The notes under the pieces are model-generated. The model saw only the letters and a program-made list of their open reading frames with translations. It was not told the DNA's origin and searched no databases. From CAIUGU01 sp963819685 (GTDB taxonomy: Bacteria > Pseudomonadota > Gammaproteobacteria > Steroidobacterales > Steroidobacteraceae): a DNA stretch of 64,000 nucleotides. Position 1 is the first letter of the stretch. Every line of letters begins with the position of its first letter. The stretch is from assembly GCA_963819685.1 (NCBI GenBank), contig CAWFXI010000007.1, forward strand, positions 434,001-498,000, written 5' to 3'. The translations under genes and the position numbers were made by a program. This document shows positions 1 through 9,384 of this stretch, piece after piece.

Positions 1-1734
1 AGCGCGGCGTGGGGCCTTGGTGAAAACGTCGTGCAAGGCACCGTCGAACCGGATGAGTACCAGGTATTCAAGCCTCTGCTGGCCGATCCGGCCCTGGTGC
101 CCATCGTGCATCGCAAGCTGGGGGCCAAGGAGCAGAAGACAGTCTACGCAGAGCAGGGCGATGCCACCCGCAGCGTGCCGACGACGCCAGATGAGCGCGC
201 CACCTACGTACTGCAGGACCAGGACGTGCTGCAACTTGCCCGTTGGGCGCTCGTGATCGAACGACACTATGGAATGCCGATGGACATGGAATGGGCACGT
301 GACGGCGAGACAGGCGAGACCTTCATCGTGCAGGCACGGCCCGAGACAGTGCAGTCGCGCCGAGTGGCCGGCGTGCTGAAGACCTATGTCATCAAGGACA
401 GTCCGAAGCCGCTGCTCGATGGCATTGCCATTGGCGAGGCGGTCGTCGCCGGTCCGGTATGCAGGATTTCGACACCGGCGGACATCGATCGCTTCGTGGA
501 TGGATCGATCCTGGTCGCGGAAACGACCGATCCCGACTGGGTTCCAGTGATGAGGCGCGCAAGGGCGCTGGTCACCGACCACGGTGGCCGCACGTCCCAT
601 GCTGCGATCGTGAGTCGCGAGCTCGGGCTGCCAGCCATCGTCGGCACGCGGCAGGCGACCGCGCTGCTCAAGGATGGCCAGCAAGTGACGGTTTCCTGTG
701 CGGAAGGTGCGGTCGGACGAGTGTATGCAGGAACGCTTGATTTCAGTGTCGAAGAGCTGCCGCTCAAGGACATCCCGGCCACCCGTACTGCCGTCATGCT
801 CAATCTCGCCGATCCGGCAGCGGCCTATCGCTGGTGGCAACTACCGGCGGATGGCGTTGGCCTCGCCCGGATGGAGTTTGTGATCAGCAATCACGTGCGC
901 GTCCACCCGCTGGCCTTGATCCGCTACGACACGGTGCAGGACCAGGACGTGCGTCAGCAGATTGACGTGCTGACACGCGGCTATGCCAGCAGAAGCGAAT
1001 ACTTCGTCGACCAGCTGTCGCTCGGTCTGGCCCGGATCGCCGCTGCGCTGTTCCCCAGACCCGTGATCATCAGAATGAGCGACTTCAAGACCAACGAGTA
1101 CGCGAACCTGCTGGGCGGAGCGCAGTTCGAACCCGCGGAGGAGAATCCCATGCTGGGTCTGCGCGGTGCTTCACGGTATTACTCGGATCACTATCGGGAC
1201 GGGTTCATCCTCGAGTGCCAGGCGATCAGGCGGCTGCGCAACGTCCTGGGATTTCGCAATGTGCTGGTGATGATTCCCTTTTGCCGCTCGCCGCTCGAGG
1301 CGGACCGCGTACTCACCATCATGGAGTCGCAGGGCCTCAAACGCGGAGTGGACGATCTCAAGGTCTATGTCATGTGCGAGATCCCTTCGAACGTGATTCT
1401 GGCGCGTGACTTCGCTGCGCGCTTCGACGGCTTCTCGATCGGCAGCAACGATCTCACACAGCTGACGTTGGGTGTCGACCGGGACTCGGAGGCGCTTGCC
1501 GCGCTCTTCGACGAACAGGACGCAGCAGTCAAGTGGATGATCAAGAGCGTCATCACGAGCGCCCACGAATGCGGCGTCAAGGTGGGTTTGTGCGGTCAGG
1601 CGCCGAGCAACCATCCGGAGTTTGCACGCTTTCTCGTCGATTGCGGCATCGACTCCATTTCCGTCACGCCGGACAGCTTCGTCGCCGTCAAACGCCAGGT
1701 GGCGCTGGCGGAATCGCGTTCCGGCACAGCCTGA
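1..1734 (+). CDS. ppsA: Phosphoenolpyruvate synthase, 5'-truncated by window edge
   Basis: Reading is open from base 1, so the start lies upstream; 577 residues are visible of a family that is usually near 790. The enzyme converts pyruvate, ATP and water to PEP, AMP and phosphate in gluconeogenesis. The end of the nucleotide-binding domain (AAWGLGENVVQG, then FIVQARPETVQS) is followed by the swivelling phosphohistidine domain with GGRTSHAAIVSRELGLPA (catalytic His codon at 598-600) and the PEP-binding TIM barrel, ending with the conserved Cys in GLCGQAPSNHPEF. It converges on the DUF2934 gene with a 2-nt gap. In comparable stress islands ppsA sits with usp and hsp20 genes; that link is inference. 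Confidence 0.94.
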   Translation, partial: SAAWGLGENVVQGTVEPDEYQVFKPLLADPALVPIVHRKLGAKEQKTVYAEQGDATRSVPTTPDERATYVLQDQDVLQLARWALVIERHYGMPMDMEWARDGETGETFIVQARPETVQSRRVAGVLKTYVIKDSPKPLLDGIAIGEAVVAGPVCRISTPADIDRFVDGSILVAETTDPDWVPVMRRARALVTDHGGRTSHAAIVSRELGLPAIVGTRQATALLKDGQQVTVSCAEGAVGRVYAGTLDFSVEELPLKDIPATRTAVMLNLADPAAAYRWWQLPADGVGLARMEFVISNHVRVHPLALIRYDTVQDQDVRQQIDVLTRGYASRSEYFVDQLSLGLARIAAALFPRPVIIRMSDFKTNEYANLLGGAQFEPAEENPMLGLRGASRYYSDHYRDGFILECQAIRRLRNVLGFRNVLVMIPFCRSPLEADRVLTIMESQGLKRGVDDLKVYVMCEIPSNVILARDFAARFDGFSIGSNDLTQLTLGVDRDSEALAALFDEQDAAVKWMIKSVITSAHECGVKVGLCGQAPSNHPEFARFLVDCGIDSISVTPDSFVAVKRQVALAESRSGTA

Positions 1735-1736
1735 AC

Positions 1737-2096
1737 TCAGCGAACAGGCGTTACATCGGGTGACGTATGACGTTCATCGACTGGATCGTCGATTGAACTC
1801 GGGATTGCGCCGCTGCCATCGAGGCCAACTTCGGCCTCCGCTGCCAGCCAGTCATCCAGCTCATAGCCGGGTGCAAATCCACGGCGCTCTGCGCGGAAGT
1901 AGGCTTCACGGGCAACGGCCGCATGTCGGGCCAGGTCCCGGGCAGCAACCTGGGCCTTGGCCATGTGTTCCAGATCGGGTTGTTCCAGCGCTTTCGAAAC
2001 GGACGTGGTGGAAGCAGAGGAAGCGGACTTGGCTACCCGAGTCCTGGGCGGCGGACTGCCCTTCGTTTTGACGGGTTCATGCAGACGAACACTCAT
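1737..2096 (-). CDS. DUF2934 domain protein
   Basis: This 119-residue protein has a basic, Ser/Ala/Pro-rich N-terminal half (about 1-60) and a C-terminal DUF2934 motif, AREAYFRAERRGFAPGYELDDWLAAE. The domain is a short helical motif of unknown function, common beside stress genes. The ATG at 2096 is preceded by an AAGGTGA ribosome site at good spacing. A second DUF2934 protein lies at 59640-59906 with the same RGFAPG-E-DDWLAAE signature, so the genome carries at least two. It lies downstream of the universal stress gene on the same strand, 140 nt away. No enzymatic function can be assigned. Confidence 0.75.
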   Translation of the reverse strand: MSVRLHEPVKTKGSPPPRTRVAKSASSASTTSVSKALEQPDLEHMAKAQVAARDLARHAAVAREAYFRAERRGFAPGYELDDWLAAEAEVGLDGSGAIPSSIDDPVDERHTSPDVTPVR

Positions 2097-2236
2097 GGCG
2101 GGTCACCTTTCAGGTTTGCCAGACACGTGGTCGGGACCGGCCAGAAGTGTCAAATCATCCGCTGCTGCAGGCAATACGGAAAATTGCCTAGGTTATTCCT
2201 GGACTCAGTCGACGCAGGCGGTGAATCGGCACCTGC

Positions 2237-2690
2237 CTAGGAAGCTGACTCGCTTTCCCGCACCATGAGCACAGGTACGGCAGATGAGCGCAGCACCAAC
2301 TCAGCGTCACTTCCCAGCACGAGTCGGCGTAAACCTCGCCGGCCGTGTGTGCCCATGACGATGACGTCTGCCGGCCATTGCCTGGCCTGTTCCAGAATCA
2401 GGTCAGCCGCGCGGCCACCCATGGTCTCGAGCAGGACTCCCTCTACCGGGATCGCCTGGCCACTGACGGTCGCTTCGGCCTTCTTGAGGACTGCGTTGCC
2501 GTTCTCCCGCAGCGACTCCAGCATCGCCTGGTAGTAAACGGGTACCTCGGGGTCGATCATCACCAGCTCATCGACAACGTGCACGAGGCGTACCGAACCC
2601 CCGGACAACTTCGCGAGGCGCATCGCCTCCGCGAGACCCGCCCAGCGAGGCGCCACTGCCATCAATGGGAACCAGGATCTTCTTGTACAT
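2237..2690 (-). CDS. Universal stress protein (UspA family), apparent frameshift near codon 15
   Basis: The ATG at 2690 gives MYKKILVPIDGSGAS, the classic Usp N-terminus, but that frame then diverges. The rest, beginning GLAEAMRLAKLSGGSVRLVHVVDE and ending VPVLMVRESESAS, is in another frame and carries the ATP-binding signature VMGTHGRRGLRRLVLGSDAE. Dropping one G from the CCC-G-CCC tract at 2637-2643 restores a continuous protein of about 150 residues (DGSGASLAGLAEAM). Usp proteins bind ATP and act in stasis and oxygen-limitation survival. The lone frameshift at a G/C run suggests a sequence error, although inactivation cannot be excluded. Hsp20 lies 286 nt upstream on the same strand. Confidence 0.85.
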
Positions 2691-2976
2691 GTAGCCAACC
2701 TCTGACTGACCGTAGCGGCATACCCGAGCTGGGCAATATCGACGCAGCCGGAGCGGACGTCAACCACCAGGGGCTCCCTCGTTGCTGGAGTGGGCGTAGT
2801 TCAGCAGGACTGCGATTCTTGAGGCAGCGCAGCACAAATCTTCATCGGGCTGGTGTTCCGGCAACCAGCCTTCAAGCTGTCCATGACGAGCCGGGAACAG
2901 CTACCCGCGTCATGATGATCTCGGGCAACGTGGCGAACCCCCGCGCAATGGTCGCCGGGGGCGCACGTTTGGGGAC

Positions 2977-3411
2977 CTATTTCACTTCGATCGCCACTGA
3001 CTTGGGCTTCGGCGCTGCTGTCCGCGGAATATGGACGCTCAGGACACCATCCTTCGATTCCGCGCGGATGCCCGTGGCATCGATGTCATCGGGCAGCGAG
3101 AAGCTCCGGGTGAAAGTGCCGTGGAAGCTCTCCACGCGGATCTCGTTCTCGTCCTTGGCGCTGGTCTCGTGTTTGCGTTCGCCGCTGATCGTGATCACGC
3201 CATTCTCGAGCGTGACTTTGACGTCCTCCTTTTTCACGGCCGGCAGGTCCGCCTTGATGAGGTACTCCTGCGGCGATTCACTGATATCGGCCGCCGGCCT
3301 CCAGTCCGCCAGCTCGCCGCTTCGCGGGCGCAGCGCCCGTGAGTAGAAAGGCGAGTACTGCCTGAACAGATCTTCCATTTCCTTGAACGGTTCCCAGCGA
3401 GTAACGTTCAT
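2977..3411 (-). CDS. Small heat-shock protein, Hsp20/alpha-crystallin family
   Basis: A 144-residue ATP-independent holdase that keeps unfolding proteins soluble. The ATG at 3411 is chosen because of the AAGGAG ribosome site 7 nt before it and the family start MNVTRWEPFKEMEDLFRQ. Residues about 40-140 form the alpha-crystallin domain (DISESPQEYLIKADLPAVKK, GVITISGERKHE, then SKDGVLSVHIPR); the C-terminal A-x-P-K-x-V-A-I-E-V tail holds the beta strand next to the usual I-x-I/V anchor. No sigma-32 promoter or ROSE element was obvious in 3412-3531. It lies between usp and the dehydrogenase operon, all on the minus strand. Confidence 0.94.
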   Translation of the reverse strand: MNVTRWEPFKEMEDLFRQYSPFYSRALRPRSGELADWRPAADISESPQEYLIKADLPAVKKEDVKVTLENGVITISGERKHETSAKDENEIRVESFHGTFTRSFSLPDDIDATGIRAESKDGVLSVHIPRTAAPKPKSVAIEVK

Positions 3412-3531
3412 GCGGTTCTCCTTGGGTGTGCGGATTGCAAACAATTGGCCATCGTGAAAACAGCCTCTTGATGTGGCTCGCAGTCTTGGCGCGTCCCCGG
3501 TTCCCATCAATGCGGAAAAGCGCCTAAACCC

Positions 3532-3795
3532 TTACGGACTTCGAGAAGGGCGGCCGAGCGCGGTGCTGACATAGCTGACAGCCTGATCCAGGCTCGCGAG
3601 ATGCCGGTAGTCCGTCTCCGGGATCTCGATTGCAAAGGCACGATGCAGTGCGACAGCAAAGTTGAGCGTATCCATGGAATCGAAATCGAACTGATCGCGA
3701 AAGGGAGCTCCGCGGTCCAGCTGAGCGGGATCCACATCCGGCGCGACCTGCAGGAACAGGTCGAGAATCTGCCGTTCGATCTCCACGGGGCTCAC
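3532..3795 (-). CDS. Acyl carrier protein-like, last gene of the dehydrogenase operon
   Basis: An 87-residue acidic helical protein with the phosphopantetheine attachment site F-D-S-M-D (Ser40). It starts at a GTG whose GTGA overlaps the E2 stop codon, so it is translationally coupled to the dehydrogenase. The length and helix pattern fit a stand-alone ACP, but it is not the fatty-acid AcpP, which is normally beside fabF, and no fatty-acid gene lies nearby. The context suggests that it accepts an acyl group made by the dehydrogenase or by the upstream acyl-CoA synthetase-like enzyme; that is inference. It would need a phosphopantetheinyl transferase, not seen in this window. Confidence 0.82.
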   Translation of the reverse strand: MSPVEIERQILDLFLQVAPDVDPAQLDRGAPFRDQFDFDSMDTLNFAVALHRAFAIEIPETDYRHLASLDQAVSYVSTALGRPSRSP

Positions 3796-4940
3796 AACTT
3801 CTCCGGCGACTGCAGCGCATCACGAATGGCGCCCAGGAAGCGGGCTCCCGTGCGTCCGTCCGAGACGCGATGATCCGCCGCAAGACTGATCGTTACGACG
3901 GTCGCGGGTTTGACGATGCCACCTGCGATCCACGGACGGACTACAGGCGAACCGAAGCCGACGATGGCGACCTGTGGCGGATGGATCACCGGAATGACGA
4001 CGTCGACCCCCTCCTCGCCGAGGCTCGTGACCGTAATGGTCGCTTGTGACATTTCGGAGCCACGCACGTGTCCCGAACGCACGCGGCTCGTGAGATCACG
4101 CAGTTCAGCCATGATGATCGCCGCCGTCTTGCGGTCGGCATCGAGGATGGCCGGCGCCACCAGTCGTCCGCCGCGCTGGGCGATCGCCATGCCCACATGC
4201 ACGGCATCCGCAGGAGCGAAACCCTGTGCGCCGTAGTAACCGTTGAACCCGGGTAGAGCGCGGGCCGCAGTAGCCACCGCCGCGAGGAACAAAGCGGAGG
4301 GCAGCATCCGGTCGAGGATCGCTGCAGTCGCGTTGTGGTGATCCAGCCAGGCCCGGGTTGCAGTGAGGTCACACGTCAGGGACAGGTAATAGTGTGGAAT
4401 CTCGCGCTTCGAACGCGACATGGCCTTCGCAATGACATCACGTACCCCCTGCTGGCCTGCGATCGGAGCGGCCAATGGAACGTGCCTGCCAACGTCGTCG
4501 AGTGTGATTGCGCCGTCCGGGCCAGTGCCGGTCAGGTTGGCCAGATTGATCCCGAGCGCCATCGCCTTCGCCCGGGCTGCCGGAGAGACCTTGACGGTGG
4601 AACGGGCGGGCGGCGCAGCTTCACGCGGTTCTGCCGCTGCCGGGGATACCACTGCCGCTGGCGCACGCGAGAGCACCGCTGCGTCAGCCGACGCAGGAGC
4701 TGCTACTCCATTCAGTTCCGCGAGGACCGCACCGACCGGAACTGTCGCGCCGGGTTCGACGAGCAGCTTCTGGACTGTTCCGTCGGTAAACACTTCAACG
4801 TCAATGACACCCTTGGCTGTTTCCACAAGCGCTATCACATCGCCACGCTTCACGGTATCGCCTGACTTGACCAGCCATCGCACCAGCGTGCCGGACTCCA
4901 TGTCCGGCCCCAGCGAAGGCATGCGGAATTCAGTGGCCAT
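3792..4940 (-). CDS. pdhC: Dihydrolipoamide acyltransferase (E2) of a pyruvate/branched-chain-type dehydrogenase
   Basis: A 382-residue E2. An N-terminal lipoyl domain (about 1-80) has the modified Lys43 in VETAKG; an Ala/Pro linker follows, then a peripheral-subunit-binding domain (VSPAARAKAMALGINLANLTG, about 120-155), then the catalytic acyltransferase domain ending in SLAADHRVSDGRTGARFL, with the His and Asp of the active site. ATG at 4940 is chosen because the lipoyl fold starts immediately; it overlaps the E1 beta end by 11 nt. Only one lipoyl domain is present, as in the E1 alpha2-beta2 type complexes. No E3 gene is adjacent, so it must come from elsewhere in the genome. Confidence 0.93.
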   Translation of the reverse strand: MATEFRMPSLGPDMESGTLVRWLVKSGDTVKRGDVIALVETAKGVIDVEVFTDGTVQKLLVEPGATVPVGAVLAELNGVAAPASADAAVLSRAPAAVVSPAAAEPREAAPPARSTVKVSPAARAKAMALGINLANLTGTGPDGAITLDDVGRHVPLAAPIAGQQGVRDVIAKAMSRSKREIPHYYLSLTCDLTATRAWLDHHNATAAILDRMLPSALFLAAVATAARALPGFNGYYGAQGFAPADAVHVGMAIAQRGGRLVAPAILDADRKTAAIIMAELRDLTSRVRSGHVRGSEMSQATITVTSLGEEGVDVVIPVIHPPQVAIVGFGSPVVRPWIAGGIVKPATVVTISLAADHRVSDGRTGARFLGAIRDALQSPEKL

Positions 4941-5931
4941 GGGGCAGGAGAGTGATAACGGCCGCGACGATGCGTTCCACCTGGGGCAATGCAGCCTGCT
5001 CCATGTGCGCAGCATATGGAATCGGCACTTCCCTGCTGCAGACGCGCTGCACTGGCGCATCGAGGTCGTAGAAAGCCTGCTCGACGAGACGCATGCCGAT
5101 TTCGGCAGCAAGGCCTGCGCTGCGCCAGCCTTCATCGACGATGACAGCTCGATGCGTGCGCCGCACCGATTCCACAAAAGTCTGGTCATCGAGCGGTCTG
5201 AGCGAGCGCAGATCGATCACCTCGGCTTCGATATTCTGCCGCGCGAGTTCCGCTGCCGCCTCCAGGCACTTGTAGAGTGACGCACCGTACGTGATCAGTG
5301 TGACGTCGCGTCCGGGTCGCCGGATCACGGCACGATCGAGGTCTGCATTGCTCGCTGCCGGCGTCAACTGTCCTTCAAGGTTATAGAGCCCCATGTGCTC
5401 GAATATGAGCACAGGATCAGGCGATGCAAGCGCTGTTGCGAGCATGCCGGCGGCATCATCGATGGTGGCCGGCACGACAATACGCAATCCCGGGATATGG
5501 CTGTACCAGCCTTCAAGACTGTGTGAGTGTTGCGCAGCGACCTGGCGCCCGGCACCCGTCGCCATGCGAATGACGAGCGGTACCGAACACTGGCCGCCCG
5601 ACATATGACTCAGCGTGGCTGCCGTGTTCAGAATCTGGTCCAGCGCCAACAGACTGAAGTTCACTGTCATGATCTCGACGATGGGTCGCATGCCGCCCAG
5701 CGCCGCGCCGATGCCGGCACCGACGAAGGCAGCTTCCGACAAGGGCGTGTCCCGGATGCGTTCCTCGCCGAACTCCTCCAGCAGGCCCTTGCTGACTGCA
5801 AAGCAGCCGCCGTACTTGCCGACATCCTCCCCCATCAGGAAGACGCGCGGATCTCTCGCCAGTGCGGTCCGCAGACCGCGCCTGACGGCTTCCCGGTAGC
5901 TGATCCGCTCGCCGACTGCCGTGCTCGTCAC
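4930..5931 (-). CDS. pdhB: 2-oxoacid (pyruvate-type) dehydrogenase E1 component, beta subunit
   Basis: 333 residues, the usual length for the family. Landmarks are VFLMGEDVGKYGGCFAVSKG near residue 30, RIRDTPLSEAAFVGAGIGAA, the HSHSLEGWYSHIPGLRIVVP segment lining the thiamine diphosphate site, and the C-terminal transketolase-like domain (VIDLRSLRPLDDQTFVESV). The start is a GTG inside a GTGA overlap with the E1 alpha stop. With E1 alpha it forms the alpha2-beta2 decarboxylase that transfers the acyl group to the E2 lipoyl arm. Substrate (pyruvate, acetoin or branched-chain oxoacid) cannot be fixed by eye; the single-lipoyl E2 fits the pyruvate or acetoin types. Confidence 0.93.
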   Translation of the reverse strand: MTSTAVGERISYREAVRRGLRTALARDPRVFLMGEDVGKYGGCFAVSKGLLEEFGEERIRDTPLSEAAFVGAGIGAALGGMRPIVEIMTVNFSLLALDQILNTAATLSHMSGGQCSVPLVIRMATGAGRQVAAQHSHSLEGWYSHIPGLRIVVPATIDDAAGMLATALASPDPVLIFEHMGLYNLEGQLTPAASNADLDRAVIRRPGRDVTLITYGASLYKCLEAAAELARQNIEAEVIDLRSLRPLDDQTFVESVRRTHRAVIVDEGWRSAGLAAEIGMRLVEQAFYDLDAPVQRVCSREVPIPYAAHMEQAALPQVERIVAAVITLLPHGH

Positions 5932-6920
5932 GAGCCACGCTCCGCATAGACGAACCGCTCCAGTTCGCCCACTGCCTCGAGCGGTGCGGCCTCCGCGTAG
6001 GCGACAGCGTCGTCCACTTCGGCTTCAGCGGCTTGCTGCAGATCAATGAAATCCTGCTCCGACATCAGCCCCTGTGACTTGAGTCGGGTGGTCAGCGTGA
6101 TCAGGGGACCTTTCTGCTCCCATTCCCGGATTTCCTCGCGGGTCCGGTACAGCTGCGGGTCATACATGGAATGAGCACGCAGGCGGTAAGTCCTGGCTTC
6201 CAGAAACGCCGGAGCCTGCGTCGCACGGACGCGTTCGACGATCGTGCGCGCAGTGGCTTCGACGGCCAGGACATCCATGCCATCCACAGACTCGGCCTGC
6301 ATGTGGTAGCCCCTGGCCTTCGCCAGCAGATCGGTCTCTGCCTCCGAGCGCTTGAGCGCCGTGCCCATCGCGTAGTAGTTGTTTTCGCAGACGAACAGCA
6401 CAGGCAGCTGCCAGAGTGCCGCGAGATTCATGGACTCGTGGAACTGACCTTCCGCAACCGCACCCTCGCCGAAAAAGCAGACAGCCACGCCGGGGCGGCG
6501 TTGGAGTTTGTCTGCCAGCGCCAGCCCGACCGAGAGCGGCAGGCCGCCGCCGACGATCGCGTTACCGCCGTAGAACCGTTGCGATACGTCGAAGAGATGC
6601 ATGGACCCGCCCCGGCCCCGACAGCATCCCGATGCTTTGCCAAACAGCTCAGCCATGATGCTGCGCATCGAGAGTCCGCGTGCGAGTGCGTGGCCGTGCT
6701 CGCGATACGTGGCGACCAGGGAATCGTGCGGACCAAGCGCCTGCATGATGCCCACGGCGACGGCTTCCTCGCCGTTATAGAGATGCAGGAAGCCGCGGAT
6801 CCGGGTGGCGGAGTACAACTCGGCGCAACGATCCTCGAATGCACGGATGCGCAGCATCGCTTTCAGCAGCTTGAGACCGTGCTCGCGAGTCACAGCAGGA
6901 ACAGCCAGGGTCTCGTTCAT
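5928..6920 (-). CDS. pdhA: 2-oxoacid (pyruvate-type) dehydrogenase E1 component, alpha subunit
   Basis: 330 residues from ATG 6920, which overlaps the stop of the upstream synthetase as ATGA. The family N-terminus LLKAMLRIRAFEDRCAELY is followed by FLHLYNGEEAVAVGI, the GRGGSMHLFD loop, and the thiamine diphosphate/Mg motif, here FFGEGAVAEG...CENNYYAMGT; GEG replaces the commoner GDG, a conservative change that should still bind metal. The RTYRLRAHSMYDP segment matches the region that carries the regulatory serines in eukaryotic E1, but bacterial enzymes are not normally controlled there. Second gene of the coupled operon synthetase-E1a-E1b-E2-ACP. Confidence 0.93.
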   Translation of the reverse strand: MNETLAVPAVTREHGLKLLKAMLRIRAFEDRCAELYSATRIRGFLHLYNGEEAVAVGIMQALGPHDSLVATYREHGHALARGLSMRSIMAELFGKASGCCRGRGGSMHLFDVSQRFYGGNAIVGGGLPLSVGLALADKLQRRPGVAVCFFGEGAVAEGQFHESMNLAALWQLPVLFVCENNYYAMGTALKRSEAETDLLAKARGYHMQAESVDGMDVLAVEATARTIVERVRATQAPAFLEARTYRLRAHSMYDPQLYRTREEIREWEQKGPLITLTTRLKSQGLMSEQDFIDLQQAAEAEVDDAVAYAEAAPLEAVGELERFVYAERGS

Positions 6921-8702
6921 CCGCCCGACTCCAGCGTCGAGAGATCTCCTTCCGGCAAGCCGAGGGCGCGTGCGCGCAACAGCCGGCGCATGATCTTGCC
7001 GCTGCGCGTACGCGGCAGTGCTGGCGTGAAGTCGACGTCGCGCGGCGCGATAGCCGCGCCCAGCAGGCGGCGGCCATGGGCGATGAGTTCGCGCCGTAGC
7101 TCTGGCGTTGGCTCCATCCCGGGCTGCAGCTCGACAATCGCCTTGACCACCTGCGAGACCACCGGATCCGGAAGGCCGATGACCGCTGACTGCATGACCG
7201 CAGGATGCAGGTTCAGCGCGCATTCGACTTCGAAAGGGCTGATGAGGTGTCCCGCCGACTTGATGATGTCGTCGCTGCGGCCAATGAACCAGAAGTAGCC
7301 GTTCGCGTCACGCCGCGCCTGGTCGCCGGAAAAATACCAGCCGTCCGCGAAACTCTCGCGGTACCGCTCTTCATTGTGCAGGTAGGTCTTGAACATCGAG
7401 GGCCAACCTGGCCGCAGCAGGATCTCACCGGGCTGATCGGGTGCCGTCAACAACTCTACGGACCCGTCCTCCCGACGCCGGCCAATCTGTATATCGACGC
7501 CCGGAAATGGGAGTCCCATCGAACCCGGGTAGACGGTTTCTGCATTGAAGTTGGCGATCATGATGGCGCCGGTTTCCGTCTGCCACCAGGTGTCATGGAC
7601 GGGCACCCCGAACGCCTCCATCCCCCACACGACCACCTCGGGATTGAGGGGTTCGCCCACGCTCGCCATGAAGCGGAGCGCCGGAAAGCGATGCGCCCTG
7701 ACCGGTGCGAGCCCCGCCTTCATCAGCATGCGCAGCGCCGTGGGCGCCGTATACCACACCGTCACCCGCTGCTGTTCGAGCAGCGTGTACCAGCGATCCA
7801 CGTCGAGCTCCTCGCGATCCACGATCGTCGTCACACCGCAGGTCAATGGAGCAATCATGCCGTAGGAAACGCCCGTCACCCATCCGGGATCCGCGGTGCA
7901 CCAGTAAACGTCCCCCGGCTGCAGATCGAGCGCGAGCCTGGCCGTAGCATAGTGCGCAATCACGGCACGGTGCGCGTGCACGACCCCTTTCGGCTTGCCC
8001 GTCGTACCACTCGTGAAATGCAGTAACGCGTCATCGTCGGGATGCGTCGCCACCGTCGTGAAAGTCTCCGGCATACCGCGCATCGCCGCAGTGAAGTCGA
8101 TCGTCCCCGGTGGCAACGGCACCGCGGGATCTTCGCGAACGACGAAGACTGAGGTGAAGCAGCGGCAATTGCGCCCGGATCGGCTGAACCTTGCGGGAAT
8201 AGAGCCTGGCTGTCGTGACCAGCGTAGAGGCGGCGGCGAGTTCGAGTCGGGAGCGGATGGGCTCTGGTCCAAACGCCGAGAACAGGGGCGAGTACATCGC
8301 ACCACACTTCAGCGCACCGAAAGCAGCCAGGAACAGCTCGGGACACCTGCCGAGCAACGTGGCCACAACAGCCCCCGGGCCAACGCCTGATTGCTGCAGA
8401 ACCGCGGCAAACTGGCTCGTCCCACGCTTGAGATCGGCGAACGTGAAATCCTGGACGGCAAACGACTGATCGATGAACCGCAGGGCCAGTTTGTCCGGCA
8501 TTGAGCTGGCAGGGCGATCAATCGCAGCGTACGCGATGTTCAGCGTGCCATCCGGCAAAGGCCCAAGGTCTGCGCGCAGCGTGTCCCAGGAATACTCGTG
8601 GCAGGTATCGTGGTAGTTCTTCATCACGGGCGATGGGCGGCCGCTGCTGCCGGACTTGAACAAGGGTGGCCACTTCGGAACCCCGGGATCTGCTGTCTTC
8701 AC
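6917..8702 (-). CDS. AMP-forming acetyl-CoA synthetase-like enzyme (AcsA type), one frameshift
   Basis: About 590 residues once two frames are joined near 8148-8153. The N-terminal part contains the acyl-adenylate fold (DKLALRFIDQ, DLKRGTSQFAAVLQQ); the rest carries the P-loop HFTSGTTGKPKGVVHAHRA, the adenylation motif WWQTETGAIM, the hinge region GYFWFIGRSDDIIKSAG and the catalytic Lys in RTRSGKIMRRLL. Organisation and C-terminus resemble Bacillus AcsA. It activates acetate or a short acid to the acyl-CoA. The GTG at 8702 is the longest start; ATG 8624 (MKNYHDTCHEYSWD) is an alternative. The single shift, with both halves well conserved, looks like a sequence error. First gene of the coupled dehydrogenase operon. 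Confidence 0.86.
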
Positions 8703-8951
8703 GAGAATGCCCCCGTTGTTCCCTGGCGTTCCTGTATTTCAGTCGGGCACTCTCCGCTCCGCATCCGGAGTAACGCGCAGCGTATAGGGGCTGATGCCTA
8801 GGCTGCCTGCTTCCTGCAACGCAACGTCCACTGGCATGGCAACCCAGGTGTCAAACCGCGTCGGTCGGCCGAAACCAGACGAGGGAAACTCCGCATGCGC
8901 AGTGCGCGCCAGTTCATGAAAATCATCTTGGACTGCAAGCAAGAGAGAGTC

Positions 8952-9320
8952 ATGCAAACGCCACTTCGCATCACATTCAGACACATGGAGCCCTCCGCCA
9001 CCCTCGAGGCACGGGTACACGAACACATGGCACGTATCGAGCGTTTCCACGGCCGCATCACGGGGTGCCACGTTGTCGTGGAGGCTCCTCCCGCTCATCG
9101 ACACAAAGGCGCGCCCTTCGACGTCAAAATCGATCTCACGGTTCCAGGCAGGGAAAATTCCGTGCGTAGCGAACTCGCTGCACACGAAGCGCATATGGAT
9201 GTGTATGTGGCGCTGCGCGATGCCTTCGACAGCATGAGAAGGCGGCTGCAGGACGCTATCCGCGAAGGCCGGGGCGACGTCAAGCACCACTCATTGCCGA
9301 ATATGGGTACGATCGCCTAG
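8952..9320 (+). CDS. Ribosome hibernation promoting factor / RaiA (YfiA) family
   Basis: 122 residues, the short (non-dimerising-tail) form. The fold is visible from the start: PLRITFRHMEPSATLEARVHEH, a basic helix (ARIERFHGRITGCHVVVEAP), then PFDVKIDLTVPG and DAFDSMRRRLQDAIREG. Such proteins occupy the 30S decoding site and silence ribosomes in stationary phase. The ATG at 8952 is preferred over two upstream in-frame ATGs because conserved sequence begins there and an AGAGAG tract precedes it. It is divergent from the synthetase-dehydrogenase operon (249-nt shared region). The lack of the long C-terminal dimerisation domain suggests that it does not by itself build 100S dimers. Confidence 0.9.
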   Translation: MQTPLRITFRHMEPSATLEARVHEHMARIERFHGRITGCHVVVEAPPAHRHKGAPFDVKIDLTVPGRENSVRSELAAHEAHMDVYVALRDAFDSMRRRLQDAIREGRGDVKHHSLPNMGTIA

Positions 9321-9384
9321 GCGCCTGCCCGAGTACTCTGGATCATGACGAGTGTGGACGTATCGGCAGCCCCTGGATGGAAAC

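Noticed and set aside
2345..3346. 333-codon plus-strand frame over usp and hsp20
   Set aside because: Lies opposite two recognised genes and shows no protein family features; typical high-GC shadow.
8739..9290. 183-codon minus-strand frame opposite the hibernation factor
   Set aside because: The plus-strand protein has a clear RaiA/HPF fold; the minus product does not.
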